Assembly: GCA_031265345.1 (NCBI GenBank) | Contig: JAISCU010000380.1 | Coordinates: 1 to 23,628, forward strand | DNA length: 23,628 bases | Direction: 5' to 3' | Source of the DNA: Bifidobacteriaceae bacterium | GTDB taxonomy: Bacteria; Actinomycetota; Actinomycetes; Actinomycetales; WQXJ01 | Shown here: positions 1 to 8,245 of the stretch, in pieces | Numbering within the stretch: the stretch's first letter is position 1 | How the letters are laid out: every line of letters starts with the position of its first letter | Program-made: the position numbers and the translations under genes | The notes under the pieces: generated by a model | Databases searched by the model: none | The model's input: only the letters and a program-made list of their open reading frames with translations | Told to the model about the DNA's origin: nothing

Positions 1-75
1 GGGCCGCGCGGAACTGATCGACCGAGCAGCGCCCATGAGATGAACGACTCCGACCAGCCGAGCGGCGAGAAGTGA
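1..75 (+). CDS. 3' end of an upstream gene, probably lspA (signal peptidase II)
   Basis: Frame 1 is open from the window edge to TGA at 73-75 and encodes a short hydrophilic tail ending in NDSDQPSGEK. Its stop overlaps the GTG start of the next gene by four bases (GTGA), as expected for a translationally coupled operon. The lspA assignment is inference: in actinobacteria lspA commonly lies directly before an rluD-like gene, and the visible tail has no diagnostic motif. Confidence 0.45.
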   Translation, partial: GPRGTDRPSSAHEMNDSDQPSGEK

Positions 76-977
76 TCCGGACGGAGCCCGTGCCGCCATC
101 GCTGGCCGGGGAGCGGGTCGACGTGGCGGTGGCCCGTCTGACGGGGTTGGCGCGAGGGCGGGCGGCCGAGTTGGCGGCGGCCGGTCTGATCCAGGTGGAC
201 GGCGCCCAGGTCGCCAAGTCGGCCCGTCTCGAGCCCGGCCAGAGCTTGCGGATCGAGGTGCCGGAGCCGGACCAGACCCCGGAGCCGACCGTGGAGCTGA
301 CGGTTGTCCATGAGGACTCCGACCTGATCGTGATCGACAAGCCCGTCGGAGTGGCCGCGCACGCCGGACCGGGCTGGTCCGGCCCCACAGTCCTGGGGTC
401 GCTACTGGCCGCCGGGGTGAGCCTGGCGACGGGCGGCCCGGTCGAGCGGCGCGGCATCGTCCAACGTTTGGACGTCGGCACGTCGGGACTGATGATGGTG
501 GCGAAGTCGGAACGGGCCTACTCGGTCCTCAAACAGATGTTCCGTGACCGGGCGGTCCACAAGACCTACCACGCCCTGGCCCAAGGGCTGCCCGATCCGC
601 TCTCCGGCACCATCGACGCGCCGATCGGCCGGTTGCCGGGGGCCTTCAAGTTCGGCGTCATCGCGGGCGGCAAACCTTCCATCACCCATTACGAGCTGAT
701 CGAGGCTTTCGCTGGGGCCTCGCTCCTCGAAGTGGGCCTGGAGACGGGGCGCACCCACCAGATCCGTGTGCATCTGGCGGCGGTGGGACATCCCCTGGCG
801 GGCGACCTCTTTTACGGCGGCGACCCGAAGGTGGCGGCGCGGCTGGGTCTGGAGCGGCAATGGTTGCACGCCGCCGGGCTGGCGTTCGAGCACCCCGTCA
901 CGGGCTTGCCGATGCGTCACGAAGCGCCCTATCCCGCCGATCTGGAGGCGGCTCTTGAGGCTCTGCGCGAGTCGTGA
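72..977 (+). CDS. rluD: RluA/RluD-family 23S rRNA pseudouridine synthase
   Basis: A 301-residue protein starting at GTG 72. Residues about 5-65 form an S4-type RNA-binding domain (GERVDVAVARLTGLARGRA…IQVDGAQVAKS). The catalytic domain follows, with the motif RLDVGTSGLM around the nucleophilic aspartate D134, then KTYHALAQG and GRTHQIRVHLAAVGHPLAGD. Family members isomerise specific uridines of 23S rRNA to pseudouridine in the cytoplasm. The residue before RLD is Gln, where most homologues have His (HRLD); the rest of the motif is intact. The gene overlaps the preceding one by GTGA and lies 37 bases before dnaE. The family call is secure. The exact target sites (RluD-like or another paralogue) cannot be read from sequence. 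Confidence 0.9.
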   Translation: MIRTEPVPPSLAGERVDVAVARLTGLARGRAAELAAAGLIQVDGAQVAKSARLEPGQSLRIEVPEPDQTPEPTVELTVVHEDSDLIVIDKPVGVAAHAGPGWSGPTVLGSLLAAGVSLATGGPVERRGIVQRLDVGTSGLMMVAKSERAYSVLKQMFRDRAVHKTYHALAQGLPDPLSGTIDAPIGRLPGAFKFGVIAGGKPSITHYELIEAFAGASLLEVGLETGRTHQIRVHLAAVGHPLAGDLFYGGDPKVAARLGLERQWLHAAGLAFEHPVTGLPMRHEAPYPADLEAALEALRES

Positions 978-1000
978 AGCGGTGGGCCGGGCACGGGAAC

Positions 1001-1006
1001 TAGACT
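1001..1006 (+). promoter_or_regulatory. Possible -10 box of a leaderless dnaE promoter
   Basis: TAGACT fits the actinobacterial TANNNT -10 pattern and ends eight bases before the dnaE ATG. Transcription would therefore begin at or next to the start codon, and no Shine-Dalgarno sequence precedes it. I see no convincing -35 box. Confidence 0.4.
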
Positions 1007-1014
1007 CTTTTCCC

Positions 1015-4000
1015 ATGCCTTCCGGGTCTGGTGATTCGTTCGTCCATTTGCATGTGCACACCGAGTTCTCGATGTTGGACGGCGCGGCGCGGATCGGTGA
1101 CCTGCTGAAACGTTGCCAGGAGTTGGGCCAGACGGCGTTGGCGACGACGGACCACGGGTTCTTGTTCGGGGCGCACTCGTTCTGGGAGCAGGCGACGGCG
1201 GCGGGCGTGAAGCCGATCATCGGGTTGGAGGCGTATCTGACGCCGGGCCTGGCGCGGGGGGACCGGCGGCGGGTGTTGTGGGGGTCTGGGGACCAGCGGG
1301 ACGATGACGTGTCGGCGGGCGGCGCGTACACGCATATGACCTTGTTGGCGAAGGACACGGCCGGGATGCACAACCTGTTCCGGATGGGCTCGTTGGCGTC
1401 GTTGGAGGGCCAGTTCTACAAACCGCGGATGGACCGGGAGTTGCTGGAGCGGTACGGATCGGGTCTGATCGCGACGACGGGCTGCCCGAGCGGGGAGGTG
1501 CAGACGCGGCTGCGGTTGGGCCAGTACGAGGAGGCGTTGCGGGCGGCGGGAGATTTCCAGGACATCTTCGGGCGGGAGAACTATTACGTCGAGTTGATGG
1601 ACCACGGTTTGGCGATCGAGCGGCGGGTGTTCAAGGATCTGCTGCGGATCGCGAAGGCGATCGGGGCGCCGTTGGTGGCGACGAACGACCTGCATTACAC
1701 GGCCCCGGAGGACGCCCACGCCCATTCGGCGTTGTTGTGCGTGCAGTCCGGCAAGACGATGGACGATCCGACCCGGTTCAAGTTCGACGGCGAGGGCTAT
1801 TACTTGAAGTCCGCCGCCGAGATGCGCCAGACCTGGCTGGAGCTGCCTGAGGCGTGCGACAACACCTTGGCGATCGCGGAGCGGTGCGAGGTGGAGTTCG
1901 TGTCCCAGTTGGGCCGGTACATGCCCCGGTTCGCGGTGCCGGAGGGCGAGGACGAGGTGTCCTGGTTCGTGAAGGAGGTCGAGGCGGGGTTGCGGCGCCG
2001 GTTCGGCGGGGCCGTGCCGGCGGCGGTCGCGGAGCGGGCGGTGTACGAGGAGGACATCATCGCCTCGAAGGGTTACGCGGGCTACTACCTGTGCGTGGCG
2101 GACTTCGTGGGCTGGGCGAAGTCGCAGGGGATCAGGGTGGGCCCGGGGCGCGGGTCGGGCGCCGGGTCGATCGCGGCGTACGCGATGGGGATCACGGACC
2201 TGGACCCGATCGAGAACGGGTTGATGTTCGAGCGGTTCTTGAACCCGGAGCGGGCGTCTTTGCCGGACTTCGACATCGACTTCGACGACCGCCGCCGGGG
2301 CGAGGTCATCCGGTACGTGACGGAGAAGTACGGAGCGGACCGGGTGGCGCAGATCGTGACCTATTCGACCATCAAGGCGAAGGCGGCGTTGAAGGACTCG
2401 GCGCGGGTGCTGGGCTACCCGTACCAGGTCGGGGAGCGGCTGACCAAGGCCATGCCGGCGGCGGTGATGGGCAAGGAGATGACCCTGTCGGCCGTGTTCG
2501 ACCCGAAGGACGCGCGCTACCGGGAGGCGGGGGAGTTCCGGGAGCTGGTGGCGGGCGACGCGGACGCGGCGCGGGTGATCGAGACGGCGCGGGGCCTGGA
2601 GGGGCTGACCCGCCAGTGGGGGGTCCACGCGGCGGGGGTGATCATGTCCTCGGCGCCGTTGATGGACGTGATCCCGGTGATGCGCCGCGAGCAGGACGGG
2701 GCCGTGATCACCCAGTTCTCGTACCACGCGTGCGAGGACCTGGGGTTGGTGAAGATGGACTTCCTGGGGCTTCGGAACTTGACGATCCTGGAGGACACGC
2801 TGGCGAACATCGTCATCAACGGCAAGTCGGCTGTGGTGCTGGAGGACCTCCCGATGGACGATTCGCCGACTTATGGGCTGTTGGGCTCGGGCGACACGTT
2901 GGGGGTGTTCCAGCTGGACGGCGGCGGGATGCAGTCGTTGCTGCGGCGGCTGGGGCCGGACAACTTCGAGGACATCTCGGCGGTGCAGGCGTTGTACCGC
3001 CCGGGGCCGATGGGCGCCGACTCGCACACGAACTACGCGGACCGGAAGAACGGGCGCCAGGCGATCACGCCGATCCATCCGGAGTTGGAGGAGCCTTTGA
3101 GGGACATCCTCGAGGGCACGTTCGGGCTGATCGTGTACCAGGAGCAGGTCATGGCGATAGCCCAGAGGCTGGCCGGGTACACCCTGGGCCGGGCGGACTC
3201 GCTGCGCCGGGTGATGGGCAAGAAGGACGCCGACGCGTTGGCCAGGGAGTACGAGCCGTTCTCCCAGGGCATGAGGGACCGGGGCTATTCGGACGGCGCG
3301 ATCCAGACGTTGTGGGACATCCTGGTGCCGTTCGCGGACTACGCGTTCAACAAGTCCCATTCGGCGGCTTACGCGCTGGTGTCGTATTGGACGGCTTATC
3401 TGAAGTGCCATTACCAGACGGAGTTCATGGCGGCGCTGCTGACGTCGGTGGGGGACGACAAGGACAAGTCGGCGGTGTACTTGGGGGAGTGCCGCCGGAT
3501 GGGGATCAAGGTGCTGCCCCCGGACGTGAACTCCTCGGCGGCCGCGTTCACACCGGACGGGACGGACATCCGGTTCGGCCTGACCGCGGTCCGCAACGTG
3601 GGCGAGGGCGTGGTGGACGGGATAGTCGCGGCGCGCCGGGAGAAGGGCGCTTACGAGTCGTTCGGCGACTTCCTGGCGAAGGTGCCGGTCGGGGTGTGCA
3701 ACAAGCGGGTGATCGAGTCGTTGGTCAAGGCGGGCGGGTTCGACACGTTCGGGGTGTCGCGGCGGGCACTGGCGGCCGTCCACGAGGAGGCCGTCGAGTC
3801 GGTGATCGGCGTGAAACGGAACGAGGCCGTGGGGCAGTTCGACTTGTTCGGCTCCGCCCCGGAGGACGTCGGCACCGTCATGGTCGAGGTGCCGGAAGTC
3901 CCCGAGTGGTCCAAGTCCGTGAAGCTGACGTTCGAGCGGGAGATGTTGGGCCTGTATGTCTCCGACCATCCCTTGTCCGGACTGGACGAGGGCCTGGCCG

Positions 4001-4551
4001 CCGCCGCCACTCACACGACCGCTTCCCTGGCCGATCCGGAGCGCCACAAGGAGGGCGAGCAGGTTCGCGTTGCCGGGCTGTTGACCTCCTTGGAACGCAA
4101 GGTCACGAAGGCGGGGGCGCTGTGGGCGCAGGCCCAATTGGAGGACCTGCACGGCTCCATCGACGTCAAGTTCTTCTCCAAGTCCTATTCCCGGTTCGCG
4201 GACCAGTTGGCCGAGGACATGGTGGTCTCCTTGGGCGGTCGGCTGTCCCGGCGCGACGACCAGGCGGCCCTGTTCGTCTCCGACCTCCAAGTCCTCAACC
4301 TCACCGCCGCCGATGGCGCCACCCCGCCGCTCGAGATAGTCCTACCCGCCCACCGGGCCACCGAGGCGATCGTCTCGAAACTGCACTCGGTGCTGCGGTC
4401 GCACCCCGGCACGGCCGACGTGTACTTGCGGCTGATGAAACCCACCGGCGGCATGACCGTGGTGCGGCTCAACCATGGGCTGAAAGTCGCCAAGAGCGAT
4501 CCGTTGTACGCCGACCTCAAAGCTGCCCTGGGCGCCCAATGCGTGGCGTGA
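1015..4551 (+). CDS. dnaE: DNA polymerase III alpha subunit (replicative, DnaE1 type)
   Basis: A 1178-residue protein, normal length for DnaE. An N-terminal PHP domain opens with FVHLHVHTEFSMLDG (H11, H13, H15). The polymerase core carries GPGRGSGAGS and the catalytic segment SLPDFDIDFDD (acidic residues D420 and D422), with the third catalytic aspartate at D582 in KMDFLGLRNL. QFDLF at 941-945 matches the internal beta-clamp binding motif, and an OB-fold region follows (VRVAGLLTSLERK). It is the chain-elongating subunit of the replicase. I start it at ATG 1015 because homology begins at once and the frame upstream only reads through rluD. Codon choice changes inside the gene: alanine and valine codons are mostly G-ending up to about 3750 and mostly C-ending afterwards. 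Confidence 0.98.
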   Translation: MPSGSGDSFVHLHVHTEFSMLDGAARIGDLLKRCQELGQTALATTDHGFLFGAHSFWEQATAAGVKPIIGLEAYLTPGLARGDRRRVLWGSGDQRDDDVSAGGAYTHMTLLAKDTAGMHNLFRMGSLASLEGQFYKPRMDRELLERYGSGLIATTGCPSGEVQTRLRLGQYEEALRAAGDFQDIFGRENYYVELMDHGLAIERRVFKDLLRIAKAIGAPLVATNDLHYTAPEDAHAHSALLCVQSGKTMDDPTRFKFDGEGYYLKSAAEMRQTWLELPEACDNTLAIAERCEVEFVSQLGRYMPRFAVPEGEDEVSWFVKEVEAGLRRRFGGAVPAAVAERAVYEEDIIASKGYAGYYLCVADFVGWAKSQGIRVGPGRGSGAGSIAAYAMGITDLDPIENGLMFERFLNPERASLPDFDIDFDDRRRGEVIRYVTEKYGADRVAQIVTYSTIKAKAALKDSARVLGYPYQVGERLTKAMPAAVMGKEMTLSAVFDPKDARYREAGEFRELVAGDADAARVIETARGLEGLTRQWGVHAAGVIMSSAPLMDVIPVMRREQDGAVITQFSYHACEDLGLVKMDFLGLRNLTILEDTLANIVINGKSAVVLEDLPMDDSPTYGLLGSGDTLGVFQLDGGGMQSLLRRLGPDNFEDISAVQALYRPGPMGADSHTNYADRKNGRQAITPIHPELEEPLRDILEGTFGLIVYQEQVMAIAQRLAGYTLGRADSLRRVMGKKDADALAREYEPFSQGMRDRGYSDGAIQTLWDILVPFADYAFNKSHSAAYALVSYWTAYLKCHYQTEFMAALLTSVGDDKDKSAVYLGECRRMGIKVLPPDVNSSAAAFTPDGTDIRFGLTAVRNVGEGVVDGIVAARREKGAYESFGDFLAKVPVGVCNKRVIESLVKAGGFDTFGVSRRALAAVHEEAVESVIGVKRNEAVGQFDLFGSAPEDVGTVMVEVPEVPEWSKSVKLTFEREMLGLYVSDHPLSGLDEGLAAAATHTTASLADPERHKEGEQVRVAGLLTSLERKVTKAGALWAQAQLEDLHGSIDVKFFSKSYSRFADQLAEDMVVSLGGRLSRRDDQAALFVSDLQVLNLTAADGATPPLEIVLPAHRATEAIVSKLHSVLRSHPGTADVYLRLMKPTGGMTVVRLNHGLKVAKSDPLYADLKAALGAQCVA

Positions 4552-5303
4552 GCAGAGGCGTGAGCCCAGGTGGTGGGCCTGACGGCGAGCTGGGGCCGAC
4601 CTGGTTGCCGGAACCGGCCGGGGATTCGCGCGCCCCTTGGGGCTCAGGTTCGGCTGGTGGGTTGGGGCCCGTCGGGTCGTCTGGGGGGTCGCGCGGTGGG
4701 TCGCCTGCCGGGTTGGCGGGGCGAGACGACCCAGCGGCATCGGCGTCCGGTTCGGTTTATGGCTTTCCCCGGCCCGTCTCGACGGACCTCCGGGTTCCGC
4801 CTCGGGCCGCGTCCCGGGCGCGGTCCCGGTCCAGTTTGCACGATGCCGTCTGGGGGCTGGGCGCGCAAACCCTGGTTGGCGCGGTGCTCGGCTTGGTGTG
4901 GCTGGCGGTCGCTCCCAGGCCTTCCGCCCGCTGGGCGGGGACGTTCTGGTACGCCGAGTCAGCCGCCGGCTTCAGCGGCGACCAGGATGTGCGCTTCGCT
5001 TTGGTGACCGTGGTGCCGGGGCTGGTCGTGGGCGTTCTGTTGGCGTGCTGGGCCGGGCGGGAGCGGCCGGTGCGGCGGGCCGCGTGCTGGCTGGGCGGCG
5101 CCGTGCTGGGTTCCATGGCGTGCTGGTTGACGGGCGTGGCGTTCGGTTCCGACCTGGCCGGCGCCCCGGCTGTCGGCGCCGTGGCGCAGGCCGCCCCGGT
5201 GACCCTGACCTCTTATGGGCTGCTTGCGTTGTGGCCGTTCGCGGCGGCCGTGGCGATGGCTCTGCCGCTGGGGATTCGCGGGGCCTTCGGCCGGACCTGG
5301 TGA
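4548..5303 (+). CDS. Four-helix membrane protein, resembling DUF2567
   Basis: An approximately 251-residue protein. The GTG at 4548 overlaps the dnaE stop (GTGA); ATG 4539 and GTG 4560 are alternatives. The first 100 or so residues are Gly/Ser/Pro/Arg-rich and look disordered. Four hydrophobic segments follow: GAQTLVGAVLGLVWLAVA, LVTVVPGLVVGVLLACW, AACWLGGAVLGSMACWLTG and YGLLALWPFAAAVAMALPL. Between the first two is a loop with WYAESAAGFSGDQDVRFAL. Small actinobacterial membrane proteins with this layout and a loop naming aspartate/phenylalanine before the second helix fall in DUF2567; that match is from memory. The function is unknown. Its position suggests co-transcription with dnaE. The long N-terminal tail could be shorter if translation starts later. 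Confidence 0.65.
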   Translation: MSRGVSPGGGPDGELGPTWLPEPAGDSRAPWGSGSAGGLGPVGSSGGSRGGSPAGLAGRDDPAASASGSVYGFPRPVSTDLRVPPRAASRARSRSSLHDAVWGLGAQTLVGAVLGLVWLAVAPRPSARWAGTFWYAESAAGFSGDQDVRFALVTVVPGLVVGVLLACWAGRERPVRRAACWLGGAVLGSMACWLTGVAFGSDLAGAPAVGAVAQAAPVTLTSYGLLALWPFAAAVAMALPLGIRGAFGRTW

Positions 5304-5405
5304 CGACCGGCGCCACCCTGCCTCGGGGCTCGCGTGGTCTCGAGTGCGCGCGCCTGGCGGTCTGAACCGACTGTGCGCACGGCATCGGCGGGGCGGCCGT
5401 CGAGA

Positions 5406-6722
5406 TCACCTTCGAGCTGGACGCGACTGCCAGTCCATGCGTAGGGATGCCAGATCGGCGGCGACGGCCTGGGCGGCGGCGCCGGGGACACTTGCCGAAC
5501 GCGCGTGATCCGGCCAGCAACCGACCGCGTCTTCGACCTGGTCGATCACGGCTGCCGCGCCGGGAACTGAGCAGCGGTCGGCCAGGGTCATGACGTCCTT
5601 TCGTGTGATGGCGGTGATCTTCGACTCGACGGCCAGATGGTGTCCGGCCAGCCACGGATTGTGCGGGTCGTGGGCGAAGGTGAGGTCGTAGGCCGGAGCG
5701 AGCCCCCACTTCCCGGACTGGTCCATGAGGAAGGCGTGGTTCTTGGGGTGGTCGTCTCGATTGCCGGCCAGCACGTTGAAGGCCACGCGGCGCAGGATCT
5801 CCTTTCTGGAGGCCGCGCCCAGGCCCAGACTGTCCGCCACCTGGAAGACTTGCGCGGCGCAATGGGCGCCCAGGATCGTGAAGTCGAGCCCCGCCACGGC
5901 ACAGAGCGACTGCTGGTGGAGCCTGTGGCCGTCCGAGTCGAAGTCGAACCGGCGCACCATGAAATGGGCGCGGCCGGACTCGTCCAGCAGGCGCGCCTCC
6001 GGCACCTCGATCCCAGCCGCCTGGGCCATGGTGTGATAGGCGTACTCGATCCGGCCCGCCCCACCACGCGCTGGCAGGCCAGGCGGGGCGGCCAAGTCGA
6101 ATTTCAGCAGCCACGGTTCGAAAGCGGGACCGGCGGTCGGGCCTGCCAGGACTTCGCCGGTCGACCTGTTCCAGGAGACCAACGCCTTGGCCTGGGCGCC
6201 ACCAGCCGACGTGCCGACGCCTTGGAGCTGGCGGATCGCATCGCGGCGTCCTTCGGTGTCGGTCAAGTCTCCCACTACCACCTGACGGGCAGCTGCCATG
6301 AGTTCGGCCAGGCTCAGGACGGTCGGTCGGCGGAGTCCCGCACCCAGGTCGGGCTCGAAGGTGAGCGCTCCGAGGCCGCGGTCGCCCAGATAAGCCAGGC
6401 GGTCCAGGCCCGTCAGATCGCGGGGAAGCACTCCGAGTTGCCCCAGGTAGGCCTCGGTCAGGGCGCCCCCGAAGGAGTCCGGCAAGGAGTCGGCCAGCAG
6501 CGGCGGCAGCCCTCGGAACACCGACGGATCGAGGTCTCGGAAAGTGTACAAACGCTCGCCCGCGGTGTGAGGCATCAGCAGGGGGGCCAATTCCGGACCG
6601 TCTGCCAGGTGGGCGCGGTCGTACTGGAACGTCGCGAATGGCGCTCGCGGCGACGCTGCCAGCGCGCCGATCTGGCGTCCCCAAGCCAGGACGCGCAGTA
6701 CCTCGACCGGGACGTGGCTCAC
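5406..6722 (-). CDS. hipA: HipA-family serine/threonine kinase toxin
   Basis: A 438-residue protein, the length of classical HipA. An N-terminal subdomain (about 1-110) precedes the kinase-like fold. Visible motifs are the glycine-rich loop GTSAGGAQAKA (170-180), the ATP-contacting lysine K207 in WLLKFDL, RRFDFD at 257-262, the catalytic loop NRDDHPKN (321-328; D323 is the likely general base) and the metal-binding motif PAYDLTFA (D346). HipA kinases phosphorylate translation factors such as glutamyl-tRNA synthetase and induce dormancy; the target here is not known. Its GTG start overlaps the hipB stop by four bases, so the antitoxin is translated first. All key residues are present, so the toxin looks active. 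Confidence 0.93.
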   Translation of the reverse strand: MSHVPVEVLRVLAWGRQIGALAASPRAPFATFQYDRAHLADGPELAPLLMPHTAGERLYTFRDLDPSVFRGLPPLLADSLPDSFGGALTEAYLGQLGVLPRDLTGLDRLAYLGDRGLGALTFEPDLGAGLRRPTVLSLAELMAAARQVVVGDLTDTEGRRDAIRQLQGVGTSAGGAQAKALVSWNRSTGEVLAGPTAGPAFEPWLLKFDLAAPPGLPARGGAGRIEYAYHTMAQAAGIEVPEARLLDESGRAHFMVRRFDFDSDGHRLHQQSLCAVAGLDFTILGAHCAAQVFQVADSLGLGAASRKEILRRVAFNVLAGNRDDHPKNHAFLMDQSGKWGLAPAYDLTFAHDPHNPWLAGHHLAVESKITAITRKDVMTLADRCSVPGAAAVIDQVEDAVGCWPDHARSASVPGAAAQAVAADLASLRMDWQSRPARR

Positions 6723-7039
6723 GTTGACTCCTGTGCGCGGCGGGAGGCGCGCTGGCGGGGGCGCTGGCCCTGTTGGGCGCGCAGCATCGCCATGGGGCCG
6801 ACCTCAGGGATCGGTCTGAGCTCGCGCAGCCACTCCCGGCGGCCGAGGGCGCGGGCGACGCGGATGAGGGTGGCCAGCGAGGATCCAGTTCCGGCCTCCA
6901 ACGCCTTGACGGCGCCGACGCTGATGTTCGCCTGTTCCGCCAGCCCAGCCTGGTCTAGGTTCCTCTCGAGGCGAAGGCTGCGGATTTGCCGGCCTAGATC
7001 CTGCGCGATCTCCGCCGTCGTCGCAAAGTCAATAGCCAT
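6719..7039 (-). CDS. hipB: HipB-like helix-turn-helix antitoxin/repressor
   Basis: A 106-residue protein starting at ATG 7039 (MAIDFATTAEIAQDLGRQ). Residues about 10-70 form an XRE-type helix-turn-helix (IRSLRLERNLDQAGLAEQANISVGAVKALEAG…ATLIRVARALG), followed by a basic Gln/Arg-rich tail. HipB proteins neutralise HipA and repress their own operon. The reading frame extends upstream to 7156, but that extension has no family similarity and the ATG at 7039 fits the domain. TACAGT at 7047-7052 (minus strand) lies seven bases before this ATG and could be a leaderless -10. The gene is coupled to hipA by a GTGA overlap. Confidence 0.88.
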   Translation of the reverse strand: MAIDFATTAEIAQDLGRQIRSLRLERNLDQAGLAEQANISVGAVKALEAGTGSSLATLIRVARALGRREWLRELRPIPEVGPMAMLRAQQGQRPRQRASRRAQEST

Positions 7040-7199
7040 AATTCTAACTGTAGACGCTGAGCTCCCTGCGGTACAGCCATTTCGTTGTCCTTTAGTTGCA
7101 AGCATTGCCTTGTGACTTTGACGCACGATGCCGCCTGCCGGGGTCGCGGAGACCACCAGACCGCATCCGGCCGCTTCCGGTGCCGCTGCGGACGCTGCT

Positions 7200-7613
7200 C
7201 TACGGGATGGCGACGATCCGCACGCCTTCGGGAGCCAGCAGGGCGAAATCTGCGGGGTCGCCGGTGAGCAGCACGCTGGGGGCGAATGAAGCGGCTGTGG
7301 CCGCGACTAGGGCGTCCACTGTGAGGTCGCGTTTCTTGAGCCGGGCGGCGGATGCCCGCTCGCGGAGCCGACCAGCGGCGGCGGCGATGGGCGCGGTGAT
7401 GTCTTGAATGACGAGGCGTCCCACGGCGTGCCAAATCGCCGCGTCGGCCGGGCGCCCCGTGATCAACTCCGCCAATACCACCGCCGGCACCACCACCCGC
7501 TGATCATTGGCCCGCATCGATGAGAGAGCCGCTAACGCCGCTGAACTCGTGGACCTTTTGGTCGCCAGGGCTGACAGCGCCTCGCTGTCCAGGACCACTG
7601 TGCCTGGCGTCAC
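7200..7613 (-). CDS. PIN-domain ribonuclease toxin (VapC-like)
   Basis: A 137-residue PIN protein from GTG 7613, whose GTGA overlaps the antitoxin stop. A TTG at 7631 would add six residues but is less likely. The four acidic residues expected of a PIN nuclease are present: D9 (VVLDSEAL), E49 (VVLAELITG), D100 (LTVDALVAA) and D119 (LLTGDPADF). Such toxins are Mg-dependent RNases that cut tRNA or rRNA. Its partner is the RHH protein just upstream on the same strand. It is downstream-most in its operon, ending 160 bases before the hipB start region on the same strand. Confidence 0.88.
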   Translation of the reverse strand: MTPGTVVLDSEALSALATKRSTSSAALAALSSMRANDQRVVVPAVVLAELITGRPADAAIWHAVGRLVIQDITAPIAAAAGRLRERASAARLKKRDLTVDALVAATAASFAPSVLLTGDPADFALLAPEGVRIVAIP

Positions 7614-7834
7614 GACAGTTTGCGGGCCCAACGGGCCACTTCATCGGGATCGGCGGCACCATGGATCTCCTCCAGTTCGGCGACCAGGCTGGCCAAATTG
7701 TCCCGCTCGACTTGTCGGCGCACAGCCGCCGACACGTAGGCCGACAGGTTCCCGTCTGGCGCGAATCGCTGCGCGTCGCGGAGCGTGTCAGTCGGGATGG
7801 TGATTGACCTCTTCGTGTACTTCACACTGTCCAC
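7610..7834 (-). CDS. Ribbon-helix-helix antitoxin (VapB-like)
   Basis: A 74-residue protein from GTG 7834. Residues 8-45 look like a ribbon-helix-helix: a beta strand (KRSITIPTDTL) followed by two helices (RDAQRFA and NLSAYVSAAVRRQVERD). The acidic C-terminal part (LVAELEEIHGAADPDEVARWARKLS) is the kind of segment that wraps the PIN toxin active site. Antitoxins of this type dimerise on DNA and repress the operon. The stop overlaps the PIN start. The start codon lies six bases after TAAGAT, so the message is probably leaderless. Confidence 0.82.
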   Translation of the reverse strand: MDSVKYTKRSITIPTDTLRDAQRFAPDGNLSAYVSAAVRRQVERDNLASLVAELEEIHGAADPDEVARWARKLS

Positions 7835-7840
7835 CGAGCG

Positions 7841-7859
7841 ATCTTACCACGGGTAGGAT
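7841..7859 (-). promoter_or_regulatory. Candidate operator covering the -10 box of the RHH-PIN operon
   Basis: ATCTTACCACGGGTAGGAT is a near-perfect inverted repeat: 8-base arms with one mismatch around a 3-base centre. Read on the minus strand it contains TAAGAT, placed six bases before the antitoxin GTG, a position suited to a leaderless -10. A palindrome over the -10 is where an autoregulating RHH antitoxin would be expected to bind. Binding is inferred. Confidence 0.5.
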
Positions 7860-7932
7860 TCGCCGGGATTGGGCGATGCCTGTCCATGTCGTTGCCTGGC
7901 GCGTGGTCGGGTGCCCCCGAGAGGCGCGCCCG

Positions 7933-8245
7933 CGTCGAGGTCGCTGATTCGCGTGCTTTCATTCGTCGAGGCCGCTGTTCTGCGCGCTCCTCCTCATCGA
8001 GTCCGGGGTTTTGCGCGATTGACTTCATCGAGTCCGCCGTTCTGCGTGGTCGGCTTCATCGAGTCCGGGGTTTTGCGCGTCGCGCGCCCCATGGCCAACG
8101 CGCTGATCAGCTAAAACGCGAAGTGTCCGGGTGCAGAACAGCGGAGTCGATGAGCAAAGGGATGGGAAACAGCGGGCTCGGCGAGTCTCAGGCGGCAAAC
8201 CAGCGGGCTCGACGCGCTCCCGCATGCAGAACAGCGCGCGGACGA
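7933..8245. repeat. Mirror array: five forward and four inverted 23-bp elements at an exact 31-bp period
   Basis: Forward copies begin at 7933, 7964, 7995, 8026 and 8057. Each is a 23-bp core of the form CRTCGAGYCCG-NNG-TTYTGCG followed by an 8-bp variable gap, so the period is exactly 31. The copies at 7995 and 8057 are identical; 7933 is the most diverged forward copy. After a 50-bp gap (8080-8129) holding the palindrome GCTGATCAGC (8102-8111), the reverse complement of the same core recurs at 8130, 8161, 8192 and 8223, again every 31 bp; the last copy is degraded. A period of 31 is not a multiple of three, so the array is not a coding repeat. It is close to three turns of B-DNA, which would put each core on the same helix face. 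Confidence 0.85.

Noticed and set aside
1000..4290. 1096-residue open frame on the minus strand
   Set aside because: It lies antisense to dnaE, is Arg/His/Pro/Gln-rich, and arises from the biased codons of a high-GC gene.
4570..5365. Alternative plus-strand frames over the membrane protein gene
   Set aside because: They lack hydrophobic helices and are Arg/Gly/Trp-rich; the frame ending at 5303 has four clear membrane segments.
7041..7046. TAGAAT as the hipB -10 box
   Set aside because: It is one base from the ATG, so transcription would start inside the gene; TACAGT at 7047-7052 fits better.
7933..8245. CRISPR array
   Set aside because: Gaps between repeats are only 8 bases and the second half is inverted; CRISPR spacers are about 30 bases or more and repeats keep one orientation.
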